A stretch of 35,073 nt of DNA, from positions 390,001 through 425,073 of the forward strand of contig CAJNDS010002443.1 of NCBI GenBank assembly GCA_905221605.1. Direction: 5' to 3'. The notes under the pieces were generated by a model. It worked only from the letters and a program-made list of their open reading frames with translations, ran no database searches and was not told where the DNA came from. The DNA is from Symbiodinium natans (Eukaryota; Sar; Dinophyceae; Suessiales; Symbiodiniaceae). The first letter of the stretch is position 1, and every line of letters starts with the position of its first letter. The position numbers and the translations under genes are program-made. Below, in pieces: positions 18,748 to 29,830 of this stretch.

Positions 18748-21700
18748 GTCTCTTTCCAATGTGTAATCCAACATGTAATGTAGATGTGGTTGGCATTTCG
18801 GCATCTCTGAGCCCTGCCGATGCCCTAGATGGTTTGAGATGTCAACATCCTGAGGCAATCATAAATATTATGACAGGAATTCCCTCTGGGGCAATCACAA
18901 ATTAAAAATTATTATGACAGGAATTCAGTGTAGTAGCTTAGCTGACAGACCGACTGAGAGGTGGGGAAGAATCTCGACGACTGGTGGCCTGGGTGAAGGT
19001 TTGAGGCTGAATGTGAGAGGTCCGGGTAGAGGCTTTGCTTGACAGACTCGGCCCTGGCACATGATGGCCCGACATTCCGCTACACTTTCCCTGCTGAAGC
19101 ACACAGTAAGGAGCGTTCAGCGAACAGCAAAGAAACCAGGCAAGTGCAGGCACGAGACGAAAAGTTTGTCGTTGTGTGTGTGTGTGTGTGTGTGTGTTGG
19201 TGTGTTGTGTGTGTTGAGATGTGTGTGTGTGTGTGCGCGCGCGCGTCGTGTGTGTGTGTGTGCCCAAGCCCTCAACACTAAACTAAACCCTATAGCCTAT
19301 AGTCATGAACCCTAAGTCCCTAAGTAAACATCCTGAACCCGAAACCTTATACCCTAAACTCAATACTCAGCGTCATCATAGTGATTAGCTTATGTTGGCA
19401 TAGTGAATGGCAAAAAAGCGTTCTAAAAATGCCTGCGTCCGCAGTTTCACCTGGCTTCGCGGCTTGCCTAAATTCCTGTGTCTACTTGGGGATTTCTTTG
19501 CCCTGATGTGTACCTCCACCGCTGATGCGTATTTCCGTTATGTAGCGTCTACAATGTATTCTCACGGCATAAGCCCGCCACTTTTATGTGCTGTATGTAA
19601 ACATCCACAATCTGATACAATCTGCAGTCTACAAGTGCGTGCATGTGGGCAGTGTGGGGGCGGGGGAGGGTGGGGTGTTTGGACCCTCAAATCATCGTCG
19701 TGACGCCAACAGTCACAGTGGCTCGTGCCGCGTCTTCCGGTCGAGTCCTGCCGAGTCGTCTTCGTGATGGGGGGACTTCGCAATTGCGGCAATTGTGGCA
19801 AGACTCGCCAACCCGTGTCTGCGTTCTGCACGCTTGAGTTTCCGGGGGCCGAGTATCATATCAGTTCGAACTGACAACACAACTTTTCAAACAGTCGTGG
19901 CGCCAATGCCTTCAGGGTGTTCAGAGAGTCGGCCTTTGCCTCTGTGTGTTCTGCAGTTCTGCCTGTTGCACTGCTGAGGCATCAACCGCATCAAGTCAGG
20001 CCATGGAGTCAGTGACCTGGACCTTTTCTTGCAGACTTATCCGTTCGACGGCGATGCCCGCCGCAGCTTCCTGGAACTGAGGGCTGACCAGCAGCGTCAG
20101 CTCATGAATGAAGATTTCTCGATGTGTAGGAACCCGAGCGCCTACCTCATGTCCCGCGTGCGATACATTAAAGATACGGAGGCCCAAGTCCAAGAGCGCA
20201 AGGGGAGGGCATGGCCTAGCCCACCTCCCCAACCACCCCCACCACAGCCGCCACAGCCACCACAGCCGCCACCTCCACCTCCACCACCGTCAGGCAACGA
20301 CATCCTTGAAACCTTCTTGAGCCGGCACGGAATCGATGCAGGGGGTCGAGAAGCTCTGCGGCAGCTCCCGGCCGAGCTACAGCTTGCAGTGCTTGCGCAC
20401 GATCACGACATTGGCGAAGGAGGTCGGAATCCATCTCAGCACCTGGTCTCGCTGATTGGGATGGCTTGGGCTGGCACTTTGAAGCCACCGCAGGCATCGG
20501 ATCATGAGGCACATGAGGCCTTTTTGGGCAGAAGTGGAATCGATGACGCTGCGAGACAAGCCTTCTTCGAGCTTCCAACAAATTTGCAAAAGGTAGTGAT
20601 TGACGAAGGCCCGATTCTTCACTGCTGGAATCCTTCTGCTGTGCTGCACTCCCGGATTGGGCGAGCTCGGGCGATGTGGAAAAGTGAGGCCTTCACAAAG
20701 CCGCCTCCTCAAATGGCACCTCGCGGCCTGCTGCCCGTCCCGCTTGTGAAGCACCCACCTCTTCAGGCACTTGAAGCCGGACCTGTGGTGTGCTCCCCAA
20801 TTCCGCCCATCAGGTCTCCATTTTCAGGAGCCCCTCCTGACGGTCCAAACTTGACTCCAAACCTTTTAGGGGGGTGCCTGGCTGGATCGACTGGGGCACT
20901 CACGGATTCTGCGATTCCAAGACCATTTGCCAAAGGGCACAGTGACCTCGGCGATGTGAGGGACGCAAAGAAGCGAAAAGCTGATGATGAGGATGGGCAG
21001 CTGGATTTGGCGGCCGACCGGGAAGCAAGTTCAGAAGTCTTCCTGTCACGGTGTGGCTTCTAAGTATTTGAATTCTCTAATGGGATTCAGAATGTACAAG
21101 GCTGTTGCCAGATGTTCCTTGTGAGATCTGTCAGTCTAAGTTTGCCCCAGTCAAGGTGGAGGGTTTCCTCCGGCTCAATGGCATCGATGGCAAATCCTGT
21201 CGTGCTATGCGACGACTGCCGCGGCCTGAGCAGCGAGCGCTGATCGGAATGGATCTGCGGCATCGCCGCAATCCATCTGCAGCTCTGTGGATGCAGATCC
21301 AGAAGATGCGGGAGGAGAGCAAAGAAGAGAGCAGAGAGGACGGAAACGATCGAAGCGATCCTTGGCCGCCTGGAGGCCCCCAACCGACACGGGCAGCCCC
21401 CTTCGCCAAGTTGCCACCGCCTCCGCCACCTCCACCCGCCAAGCCACCGGCAAAGGCAAAGGAGAATGGACCTGTGGCACTCTCACAAGCGGTGAAACTT
21501 GAGTCGCTTGAGCAGGGCAAGCCAAATCATGAACCTAAAGAAGGCGGCGCTGTGGCTTTTGTGTTGTTCCGTCACGGTGGCGGCGCCAGTGTTCCAGAAT
21601 TTGTCGAAGTGCTCGATCACCTGCACGCGCTGACGTGCGGCAGAGCATCGTCCTCGGACATCCTGATAAAGGTTCAGCATGCCTCTAAGAAGCATGCTGA

Positions 21701-23109
21701 GTTTCGAGTCGAACATGGGCCAAACGGAGAAGCTCTGCTCATGTTTTGCGACCTTTCCTCGAACGGGACATGGCTCAATGGAGACAGGCTCCCATCGGGT
21801 CGCTTGACGCGACTACTTTCTGGCGATATTATCTTCTTCATGCCGCCGGGCAGCAGTGACGATGTCCCTGCATTGCAAGTCGAGGAGCAGCAGACCAAGA
21901 GCCAGGAGCCAGATTCGTGTTTTCTGAAGACCACAATGTCGCCTTACAGGCTTAGGGATCTAGGCATTGTTTGGGAAGTTCTATACATGCAGTCACTGCT
22001 GTCGCCAAGTGCAGGAGGAGAGCCTTGCTGCTCTCTGCAAACGGGAAGCGCCCCCATCCCAGCAAGAAGTACCGCAGCTGTCGGCCACACCCGCCCAAAC
22101 TGGGCTCGACCCTTGGTGCAAACTTGCACAAACGAGTCAAGTGAGCCAGGGTCAGTTAGCGTGTCTTCGCATGCCAGTTCAAGAAAGGCCATGGCAGCCA
22201 TGAACAGGCAATATCCAACAACAGCGATCAGCTTGGGGTTTTGCGCTCTTAAGAAAGGGGTTCGGTTGACAGGGATCTGGGATTTGGGGTGTCGCAGTGT
22301 CCTGAGTCAGTGTCTCAGCCTCCCAGCGTTTCGATGATCTCGGGATCGGGCTGCTTTCTGATCCGCCGAATTTCCGCCCATTGCCCCTGTGCAGCGCTGC
22401 AGCGCGTGTTTATGGTTGTTGGCTCCCTGCGTCAAAAAACCCGGTCTCTTCAAAAGACGGTGACGACTTTGAGAAATCCCTCCTGGTCATATTTGGTGAA
22501 TGTTGTGGCAGGTATCCCGATCGGCCGCCGCCCTCGGTGGTATCCCGGTCGGTTTACCGGTCAGTCTCAGTATGTTTCAGCCGGTGACCCAGGGGGGTCT
22601 TTAAGCTGATAACTGAGGATCACACCAACTGAAATCGGCATGCAATCAGGGTTTGGGGAACGCAGAATGCGTGGTCGGTGTCCTGGCTGTCCCGGTTGGT
22701 GTTGGTAATTATACTGGTCTCTTTCTCCAACCCCCGCGTAGCAGGGCAGGGAGCTCGAAACGGCCAGTACTCAACCCCCTAGCTGCAAGACGCCAAATTA
22801 AACCAACAGCGAGCGAGATTTGCATGAGGCGTGGTCATTCTTCTGAACGGCGTTGTCTTTCACTGACACACACACACACACACACCATGACTGACACCAC
22901 ACACCATGTTACCACACCATGACTGACACGCACACACACACACACCCATTGGGGTCAAGTTAATTTGACGTTAATTCAATTACCCTCAGTTTGATTCCCT
23001 GTTGGCTGCCCTTCTGCACAAAATTGACTTTCTTGATCGTACTCGTCCGAGGAAGTCTCTGACTGGATCCACAGCATTGGCAGCGGAGGGAAGCTTTGCA
23101 ATAGACTGA
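18107..23109 (+). CDS. Tandem helical-module and FHA-domain protein (gene span)
   Basis: Multi-exon gene. Visible exons: 18107-about 18747, 20035-21036 (or 21063), 21156-21905, 22015-22140, 22298-?, and probably 22990-23109 with TGA. The start ATG (CCATGG) has a stop just upstream. It encodes seven copies of a roughly 50-residue module: F-L-x(4)-I-D/N, A-L-x-x-L-P-x-x-x-Q, then N-P-S-A-x-L-x-x-R-I. Modules are separated by proline-rich linkers, and an FHA domain follows. I recall this module as recurrent in dinoflagellate predicted proteins, of unknown function. FHA domains bind phosphothreonine peptides, so this is a likely nuclear or signalling scaffold. Exon 1 ends in phase 2 at its best GT donor and exon 2 starts in phase 0, so at least one exon in 18748-20034 is missed. 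Confidence 0.75.
18748..20034. other. Large intron region of the module/FHA gene with a missed exon
   Basis: Phase and module logic require an exon here carrying the end of module 3 and start of module 4. A candidate at about 19046-19165 (S-A-L-A-H-D-G-P-T-F-R-Y) does not fit the module. The GT/GC repeat lies here. Confidence 0.4.
19171..19262 (+). repeat. GT/GC microsatellite
   Basis: Long (GT)n with a (GC)n core near 19236-19245, a potential Z-DNA former, inside a large intron of the module/FHA gene. Confidence 0.9.
20035..21036 (+). CDS. Exon of the module/FHA gene: modules 4-6 and polyproline linker
   Basis: Acceptor TTTTCTTGCAG. It starts inside module 4 (F-D-G-D-A-R-R-S-F-L-E-L), so the module's first residues lie on an upstream exon. 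Then follow a linker of about 23 prolines with Q (20221-20289), modules 5 and 6, a 90-residue P/G-rich stretch, and a basic patch K-K-R-K that could be a nuclear import signal. A phase-0 GT donor at 21037 joins cleanly to 21156; the open frame itself continues to a TAA at 21061. Confidence 0.75.
21156..21905 (+). CDS. Exon of the module/FHA gene: module 7 and FHA domain
   Basis: Module 7 (V-E-G-F-L-R-L-N-G-I-D to N-P-S-A-A-L) is followed by an acidic/basic helix, polyproline, and an FHA domain. Conserved FHA features are present: G-R (21639-21644), S-K-K-H (21684-21695) and D-L-S-S-N-G-T-W-L-N-G (21750-21782), then L-L-S-G-D-I-I-F-F. G, R, S, H and the S-N-G loop are the phosphothreonine-binding core, so the domain looks functional. 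It ends at a GA donor (GAGCCA) in phase 0; CAG|GAG matches the acceptor CAG|GAG at 22015. Confidence 0.8.
22015..22140 (+). CDS. Exon of the module/FHA gene after the FHA domain
   Basis: Acceptor CCAAGTGCAG and donor GTGAGC frame E-E-S-L-A-A-L-C-K-R-E-A-P-P-S-Q-Q-E-V and onward, phase 0 at both ends. It is a low-complexity Q/P/T-rich tail. A further phase-0 segment starts at 22298 (C-P-E-S-V-S-Q-P-P-S-V-S) after GTGTCGCAG; its end is not visible. Confidence 0.65.
22866..22947 (+). repeat. CA microsatellite with a duplicated 17-mer
   Basis: Two (CA)n tracts, each next to CACACCATGACTGACAC (about 22881 and 22913). Confidence 0.85.
22990..23109 (+). CDS. Likely terminal exon (module/FHA gene or a neighbour)
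   Basis: A polypyrimidine acceptor (TTCAATTACCCTCAG) is followed by a 39-codon frame beginning F-D-S-L-L-A-A-L-L-H-K-I-D-F-L-D-R-T-R-P and ending A-I-D and TGA. Composition is strongly protein-like. Its position downstream on the same strand suggests the 3' end of the FHA gene, but the joining exon is not resolved. Confidence 0.45.
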   Translation, partial: FDSLLAALLHKIDFLDRTRPRKSLTGSTALAAEGSFAID

Positions 23110-24301
23110 TTTCGGAAATCGAGAGCTCCTACGATCACATTCGACAGAGCCACGGCGCAAGCATGGGTACAGGGCAGCGTCATGCGGCATAGAGTCGTTA
23201 AGTATGTCAATGAGCATTCCCCTCCTTTGTGCCGTGTTCGGTGTTCATTATCCCCCGCGACCCTGCTGCAACGGGCCCTGCTGCAGCCAGCATCCAGGAT
23301 CATCGACAACTACAGTGAAAACATTGGTGACTTGGCCTTGTTTGTCGTATGCAAGGTGTCGTGTCGTGTATAGGCAGGAAGCCTCTACTATTCTGATGGG
23401 ACATGGCTTTTAGAGCCCTCAATTAGATATACCCGATGATTGAAAGTGTTGCGCCCGATGTGCGCATACGATAAGCTACAACACGATGGTTCGTTATGCA
23501 TGTTCATCTTGTTTTCACGTCAGATCCACTTGTTGGCGAGATGCAGGTGACTTCCTAGACGTGCATTGCGTCAACGATCGCGAAGAAGCAGAAGTGCTTT
23601 CTGCTGCTTTGCGGGCTTTATGCTCGTGGGAAAAGAGGGTGCCCTGATGTGGGTTGGCTGCACACTGCGGGTCACAGCAAGTCATCACACCCCCTGTTGC
23701 GCTCGTTCGATACTAGTTGCACCCTCCTGCAAGAATGGCCACCGATCGCCACTAAGCCATCATGCTCCTACAACTGCTTCTGGTCGATGCTCGTCAGTGA
23801 CACTGTATCTTCGGTGTGGCGTAACTGTTCTGCCCAGAAGAGCGAGTTGACATTGCCACACTTGACCGCCTCACCTCAAGTTCAAGTGAGGCGAGTGGGG
23901 CATGGGGCTTGCCTCGTGTTTGACCCAACCACAACAAGTCTGCCTCAAACCGGTGGGGGCCGCATGGTGACCCCCCCCCCCCCTTCCGTGCCCTGGAGTA
24001 ATTTGGGGGAAGTGGGAGAGGTGTGGGAAGCGGGAGAGGTGGGGCAGGTGGCAAGTGGGGCAGGCAGGGCAAACAGGGCACGTGGCAGAAATGGCTCAGC
24101 GGTTAACACAGCGCAGGTGAGGCAAGTGGGGCGGTGGGACAATATGGGGCAAGCGGGGCTAGTGGCAAAACACAGTTAGCATTGCAGGTTTGTGTGGTTG
24201 CAGCGCTTGGATGGCATCTCTTGGATTGGGAGTGGGTATGTGGCTGTATGTGGCTGTCCCGGGCAGCTCACACCTCGCGTACCATGTTTTTATACTCACA
24301 G
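23110..24301. other. Mostly non-coding
   Basis: Contains the C13 and G-rich purine tract. Open frames here are low in protein character. Confidence 0.4.
23971..24172 (+). repeat. C13 tract followed by a G-rich purine region
   Basis: C13 at 23971-23983, then irregular GGGGCAGGTGGCAAG-like repeats with many GGG/GGGG runs on the + strand; possible G-quadruplex former. No convincing coding. Confidence 0.7.
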
Positions 24302-27172
24302 GCCCATCCGAATTTGGGGATGTGCGGCACATACTTGCATGTGAGGAGGACAACCACGAGACACACAAGAAGGCCTGCTTTGCAAAAACTTCACAGGTAT
24401 AACTGACACATCCTACGTCTGCGGACATGGATGAACAGAGGCGTGTTTCCAGCGAAAATTCGGTGGAGTTTCTGCTGGTTTCCAGCCACGTGCATTCTTC
24501 ACACCCCTGCTTCAGTTGCCACGTTTTAGCATCCGAAGCTTGGCCGTGTTGGAGATGCGCTTCTCAAATGGCGTAGCAACCGCTTGGCTCCCCTGTCTGC
24601 TCGCAGCCTACTGACAGGAAAAATGTCTGCATGAGGCAGACATGGACCAAGTGCCTAGGCAGTGTCGCTCACATGCCCATCATGCCCATCATGCGCACCA
24701 TGCCCCCTACCGCCCTGGTAGTCTAATGCCATGACTGCATTCATGATGAGCAGCTGGCTGAACGATGAGAGCACCCCTAGAAGTACCAGACGAAGCGAAG
24801 CAGTGCAAGAAAGATGAGAAAGTGCAAGTTAAGGACTGCCAAGTCTCCGGGTCAGTAATCGCAAGTAGGTGATAAGAAACATGCATTTTTTTTCGGAGGC
24901 TGCTTGTCTTGTGCACGGGGACTTATGCTCCATGACAGCCATGGCAGAGAAGGGCTGGAACACCAAGGGTTGCATCGTGAAGAGCTGAAGCAGGAAGAGG
25001 CAGATATTTCAGAGTCAAGATGTGTCATGATATCTCGCAAGTTTCGCAAAATTCGCTGACATGGTTGCCAGGAATGCTGTCAGCGAGATCCCGCCCAGCG
25101 TTTTCAGACCCCACGGGCGCAGAAGTGCTGGGCCATGCCAGCCCTTTAGATATCGGCCTTTCAGGCAGCCCTGAAATCAGGGTGTCTATATCGCCACGAA
25201 TGTTAAGGGGGACATGTCAAGCCTGATCCTGACATGCCCCACAATCTCACATTTAGGTACTGCGACTTTCTTGCGCATCCTGGGGTGAAGTGCCCAAGCA
25301 TCTCGGAATTGATTTTCACAGCTTGGCGGCTTCTCGAAGCTCCTCAAACTGGTGAAGAATGTCGAGAGCTCATGGGGCTTATAGCTGACGCGTTGGGTTT
25401 GCAGATACCTCCCAAAGGCATCTAGCGGCTCCCACGATCCATGACAACAGCCCGAAACCCTCGAAAATGTGAGGCATTGTCAGGCATTGTGAGGCTGCGG
25501 GGAGGGGTGAAAGAGTGGTGAAAGAGAGGTGACAGGTCTACGTTGTAGAGATCTGATGGAACGACTCATGCTCGCGGTACATGATTTGCAAGGATGTTGG
25601 CGCGTCGCGAATCACTGCTGCTGCCCAATGGTGCCCACTGTGACCTGCAGCAGCAAAAGGATGTTTATATCTGATTTACTGACGTTCGCCCGCTGACAGC
25701 TGACGGCACATTGCGAAGAAATTCACCTCCAGAAGGCTCGTGCTGAGTTCTTCCTTGCATGTCTGCTTTGGCGAAGTTGCCAAGTGCAAACTAGTTCGCA
25801 GACTCTCATGACTTAAGGAAGTTTCGGCCGCACGTGATTGTGCTCTTCCATTACGAGGCCGAAAAAACTCGGGCACTTCCAAATTGCAAGTGGGGAGCTG
25901 CAAGCGGAGTGCGCTGTACTTGCACTGCTTTTGCACACATCTTGCACGCCACTGCGTACTACGAAAGGGTCTTATCGTCAGCTGGATGAAAGTCACCCGG
26001 CGCTGCTGCCACAACTAAGTTTCGACTATAGTAGTGTGCAGGAGCTCGGGCAACATTCTGCCAGCAACACAGCGGTGCTGTTGCATCTTCTGGGTGCGGA
26101 TCTCTTTTGCTGCGGCCTTCCGGAACATGAAGCGCGCTTGCAAGCGCTTCTGAGGCGAGAGATGGCGAGAGCACAGCGTGACTTCTGACATGGAGCTGGC
26201 TAAGTCATGCTACGTCCATGCTACGTCCATGACATTCCCCGCGTGTGTTGAAACCAATTCACTCGAAGATAACCAAAGCAGCTAAGCATCGACGATGATT
26301 AGTGCGTTCACGCTTCGCGCGGCCGCATCCTGAAGCCTCGAGCGTGAGCTCTGGATTCAAAGGTGCAAGTTAGATGAAAAATGACAATGGCTGGAACAGG
26401 CATACGGAATCCGCCCGGACCGCAAGAGCACTGCTGCCCGGGGACAATTTGATTTCTTAGCCGAAGCTCATATTCATAGTCCGAAGATGGAGGGGAAGAG
26501 ATTTCAAGGAGGAGAAGATACTTCTCTTCAGACAAGAAGCACAAGCTACCCTTGATCCATCAACATCTCTTCAGATTCACCGGCTCTGGCAGCGACAGCG
26601 CCACGGAACAGCCGACAACGAAAGAAAACCCCCAGAAGGCCCAGCAAGCTTGCTAAGCTTGCAGAACCTCGAAAAGAAGGAGCGGGCTGTCTGGGGGAGG
26701 TCTGAGTGGAGTGGGAGGCCATTCCACACGGTCCTAAACGCCAAACGGCCACCTAGGCATCGATGTGAGTCATTGCTCATGAGCGGCATCCTGGCAGGGA
26801 AGATGTCTCTGGCACCGCCGTGCTGTTCCCTTCGCCGGATGCAGTGCCAGCTGCTGCGCTAGCGGAGGCACATGGAAAACCCTGAACACACACAAGAGAA
26901 CGATGGAGACATTTTCGTGGGCGCAGAATCACACAGACAGCGCCGAAACCTCGCAGAGGGCCAAGAAGAGTTTTTGAAATGGGCTCTTACACTTCAGCGA
27001 ACAACTTTGCTTGGAATCCACGTGCATGTCATCCCAACAGGGGCCGATGTATGCTGTCACCCCGAATAATGTCACAGCAACACAACAGCAACACTGCATC
27101 CCCTGTGCAAGCCGGTATGGAGCAGCGAGACTTGGCAACAGTGCTGAGAAGTGGAGGAAGATAAAGAAGTAA
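24302..27172 (+). CDS. Unrecognised multi-exon gene (span)
   Basis: Function not recognised. Exons seen: 24302-24396 (ends at GTATAA), 25072-25201, 25257-25417, 25802-26177, 26575-26699 (ends at GTCTGA), about 26872-26981 and 27041-27172 (TAA). Best-supported joint: 25417 ends in phase 1 at a GC donor (GCATCT), and 25802 supplies the two bases needed after TTCGCAG. The 25257 exon is leucine-rich and helical (S-E-L-I-F-T-A-W-R-L-L-E-A). The 25802 exon has conserved-looking aromatic/cysteine content (V-I-V-L-F-H-Y-E-A-E-K; N-C-K-W-G-A-A-S-G-V-R-C-T-C). Later exons are basic (R-K-K-T-P-R-R-P-S-K-L-A-K). A one-base frame break lies at 25967-25969. The 5' end is unknown, and the last exons may belong to another gene. 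Confidence 0.55.
24670..24706 (+). repeat. Short CATGCCCAT repeat
   Basis: CATGCCCAT repeats about four times with decay, in an intron-like stretch of the 24.3 kb gene. Confidence 0.6.
25802..26188 (+). pseudogene. Coding exon with an apparent one-base frame break (may be a sequence error)
   Basis: Upstream of 25967 one frame reads like protein to A-F-A-H-I-L-H-A-T-A-Y-Y-E-R. Downstream, the frame one base later reads L-D-E-S-H-P-A-L-L-P-Q-L-S-F-D-Y and continues to TGA at 26186-26188. The switch falls at a GGG triplet (25967-25969). No room exists for an intron. Either a real indel has damaged the gene, or the G run is miscounted. The upstream frame otherwise stops about 20 bases later. Confidence 0.5.
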
Positions 27173-28138
27173 AAGACATTTTCGGGGAGTTCAGCGAGTA
27201 TGCAGTCATCAACACGGAGTCAACGCCACAGAAGACGCAAGAATGGAGAAGGTGAATCTATGTGTCGCGTTTGCCCCTTCGACTCCAGTGCAGACAGAAA
27301 ACCTGCGCAGAGCCGGCTTGAGAGTAGGCTAGCTCCTGGCGAAGTGTAGATCGCTTCTCAGTTACTCCGTAAGGGACGAAGCGCCTGTGCCGCATTCATA
27401 CTAGCCAAGCACCCAGCAAGAAGCTGGCCAAGCCAAAAGAGGAAAGGCACAGTTCGTGAAAATGTGTGAATAGTGGAAGCAGTGCAATGTTGGAAGAACA
27501 AGTCGCCTTCTTCGAGTCGTGCACACACGAGGCCATGACCAGGAGCAATCAAGCGTAGCCGCTAGCCTCAGAGCAAAAGCCAACTGGTACCGCTAAGTCA
27601 CGAATGGGGCTGGTTCCAACGTGACAGCAGGTTCAATTTGTGACAGTTCGAACTTGCAACGGAGTTTCACAAACCGATGGGCCGCTTCAGGCTGAGGCTC
27701 CCCGAAGGATCGTGGTTCTGGATGGAGGCACCAGGAGCATTCAAAAGCGCATATGAGTTCATGGGGAAGTCGGGAAGCCGGGGAATGTGGGGGGGACGTG
27801 CAACTATGCATATCTATGCATGTGCCGTGGCAAATTCAGAATGATTCAGAGAGTGGCTCTGTTGTAAAGGCTGGGCTCAGTGCAAGAAGATGAACCAGTG
27901 GCTTGACCCGGCCCTCCCAAGGCGCTTCAGCTAGTTGTGTCTTCGCAGATCTTTGGTGCTTTCCTTCAGCAATGCTGAACGGGACAGTCGCTGCCGTCTC
28001 GAGAGGTGTGTCGTGGAGACCGCCACTAGAGAAGAGCCACCTTGCCTGCAAGATGCCGATGGATAGCACGAGCCGCGCTTTCGGTCCATGCTGGCTTTCT
28101 CGACTTTGTTCTTCTTGCGCAGACCCGGGTTCTAATTG
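27173..28138. other. No gene supported
   Basis: The minus-strand frame 27836-28216 and two + frames overlap one another with no decisive evidence for any. Confidence 0.35.
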
Positions 28139-28595
28139 CAGGCCTTCCTTGTCAAAGCAAGAGGAAACCAGCGCGACCCAAACACTGGTAGGTAAAAAGG
28201 GTACACGATGATACAAGTACGGAGCCGAAAACCATCAGAATCAAGGAGCCTCCAGTCGATCCGAGGTTCGGTGCCACCAGGCGCTATCGCGGGCAAGCGC
28301 ACCGTGTTCAAACTGCCTCGGCCTTCGCGGCCCTGTGGCGGGAGCTCGGGGAGGCTTCGGGGCATGCTGGGTTTGGGAGGGGCAGACTGAGATTCTGAAG
28401 GGTGGACGAATCACCCTTGGAACTGTCAGGATCCTCGGCATGTGCAAGCCGTTGCGACCCTTGGGCTTAGAAAATCAGAAACTGCCCGAAAAGGGAACCA
28501 TGCGAATGCGTGAGAAAGCTTCCTTGAGGGTGGCAAGGAGAGAGAGTCGCATCCGCCGTAACAATCTCAGTTTCTGTCAACTTTTTTTCCGCTGA
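28139..28595 (+). CDS. Possible exons of a basic protein
   Basis: A short exon after CTAATTGCAG reads P-S-L-S-K-Q-E-E-T-S-A-T-Q-T-L and ends at a canonical GTAGGT donor (28189). Downstream, two overlapping frames look protein-like: one with V-P-P-G-A-I-A-G-K-R-T-V-F-K-L-P and one with E-I-L-K-G-G-R-I-T-L-G-T-V-R-I-L-G, ending in an R-rich tail at 28595. How they join is not resolved. No family recognised. Confidence 0.3.
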
Positions 28596-28935
28596 GGCAG
28601 GGCCTGTCGGCCTTCATGAGCAGCTTTGAATCCCAAATGGGGCCTGTTGGACGTCTCACTGTGCTGGAGCAGCGCAGCGCAGCTGGTGGGGAAAGAATGT
28701 AAAAGGGAATCTGGCCGGAGCATGGTGGACCAGTCGGGAATTATATTTGTGTGCCATTATGTGCGGGCTTGCGCATGTTGGCACAACACGGAATCTCTGG
28801 AACTGTCTAGGGTAGCCTGTATACTGTAAGCCCGAATCTCAATAGTTCGAATTCAAGTTGTGTCCAAAGATCCCAGCACATGCCAAAGTCCTCCAATTCT
28901 CATCGACAGTGTGATCATGAGAGTACGTAGCATTC

Positions 28936-29211
28936 TTGCCTCCTTGGCTCCCGAGGCAGGGGGCTTGGCTCTACTGCCTGCGCGGTACGACGAAGACAAG
29001 GACAATCTCAAGGGTCGATCGGAGCAAGAGCATGAGCGATTCCCGAAGAGCAGAATTTTCAGTTGCAGTTCCAGTTTGGCGACTAAGTCGAGAGATCTTC
29101 ATGCCAGTGGAGCTTGCGCTAGATGTTTGTTCATCTTGGCCTTGGGATGAGGAAGACATGCCCCTGCCGGATCCAGTCGCTGCTGCCATTGCGATCTCGG
29201 CACTAGCGTAG
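28936..29211 (+). CDS. Possible 3' exon, acidic C-terminus
   Basis: The frame ending at TAG 29209 reads V-E-L-A-L-D-V-C-S-S-W-P-W-D-E-E-D-M-P and an alanine-rich end. An overlapping frame (28860-29150) also looks plausible (I-L-A-S-L-A-P-E-A-G-G-L-A-L-L-P-A-R). One is an exon at most over each stretch. No function is inferred. Confidence 0.3.
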   Translation: MPPWLPRQGAWLYCLRGTTKTRTISRVDRSKSMSDSRRAEFSVAVPVWRLSREIFMPVELALDVCSSWPWDEEDMPLPDPVAAAIAISALA

Positions 29212-29289
29212 CTTGGACTGCAATCACGCCGTCATTGTCTGTAGCGACCCGTGTTTTTTGCTGTGCAACCGCGTTGAGATGGGATTCTG

Positions 29290-29810
29290 TAAACGAGCGG
29301 CAAAACCCCGCCGGTATGTCTTTTTACGCTGCAGTCGCCAGTGCGACTTTGTGCCCGAGAGGGCGAAAGTGGATGAGTTAGTCCCGGGCCCGTGTGACTA
29401 GACGTGTTTCTTGCAGTGCAGTCGGCTTCTGGGACTATGCAAATGTGCAGCAAACCCATGCGCGCGCGCATGCTTTTTTGCTCTGCAGTCGGCCACGGTG
29501 AATATGCACTCGACAGGGCGGAAGTGAGTTAGTCCCGGACCCGCGCACTGATGAACACCATAGAGCCCCGTGAACGGCGCGAGAACAGCGCGAACAACGC
29601 CGCTCTGCCGTTGGCCATTGTGGGTATCTAGCTCAGAAGGCGGAAGTGATTGAGTGAGTCCCAGGGCCTCGAGGCGCATGCGGTCGCTGGGGTCATGCAA
29701 ATGTGTGGCAAACCCCCGCTTGTGTTTTTTGGCTCTGCGGTCGGCCACCGCAAATATGTAGCCGAGAAAGCAAAAGTGAGTAAGTGAGTGAGTCCAGGGG
29801 CAAAGGTTTC
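29290..29810 (+). repeat. Diverged tandem repeat, about 130-150-base unit, four partial copies
   Basis: Shared blocks: GCAAATGTGCAGCAAACCC (29438, again 29696, weak 29291); CTGCAGTCGGCCACGG (29330, 29481, 29732); GTGAGTTAGTCCCGG (about 29376, 29526, 29655, 29787). Spacings are about 150, 129 and 132. Related TGCAGTCG blocks recur at 30486 and 30621. Confidence 0.7.
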
Positions 29811-29830
29811 TTAGGAAAGCGTTTGTGAAT

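Noticed and set aside
26982-27040. Intron joining 26872-27020 to 27041 with a GT donor at 27021
   Set aside because: It would be only 20 bases long; an earlier GC donor at 26982 is more plausible but unproven.
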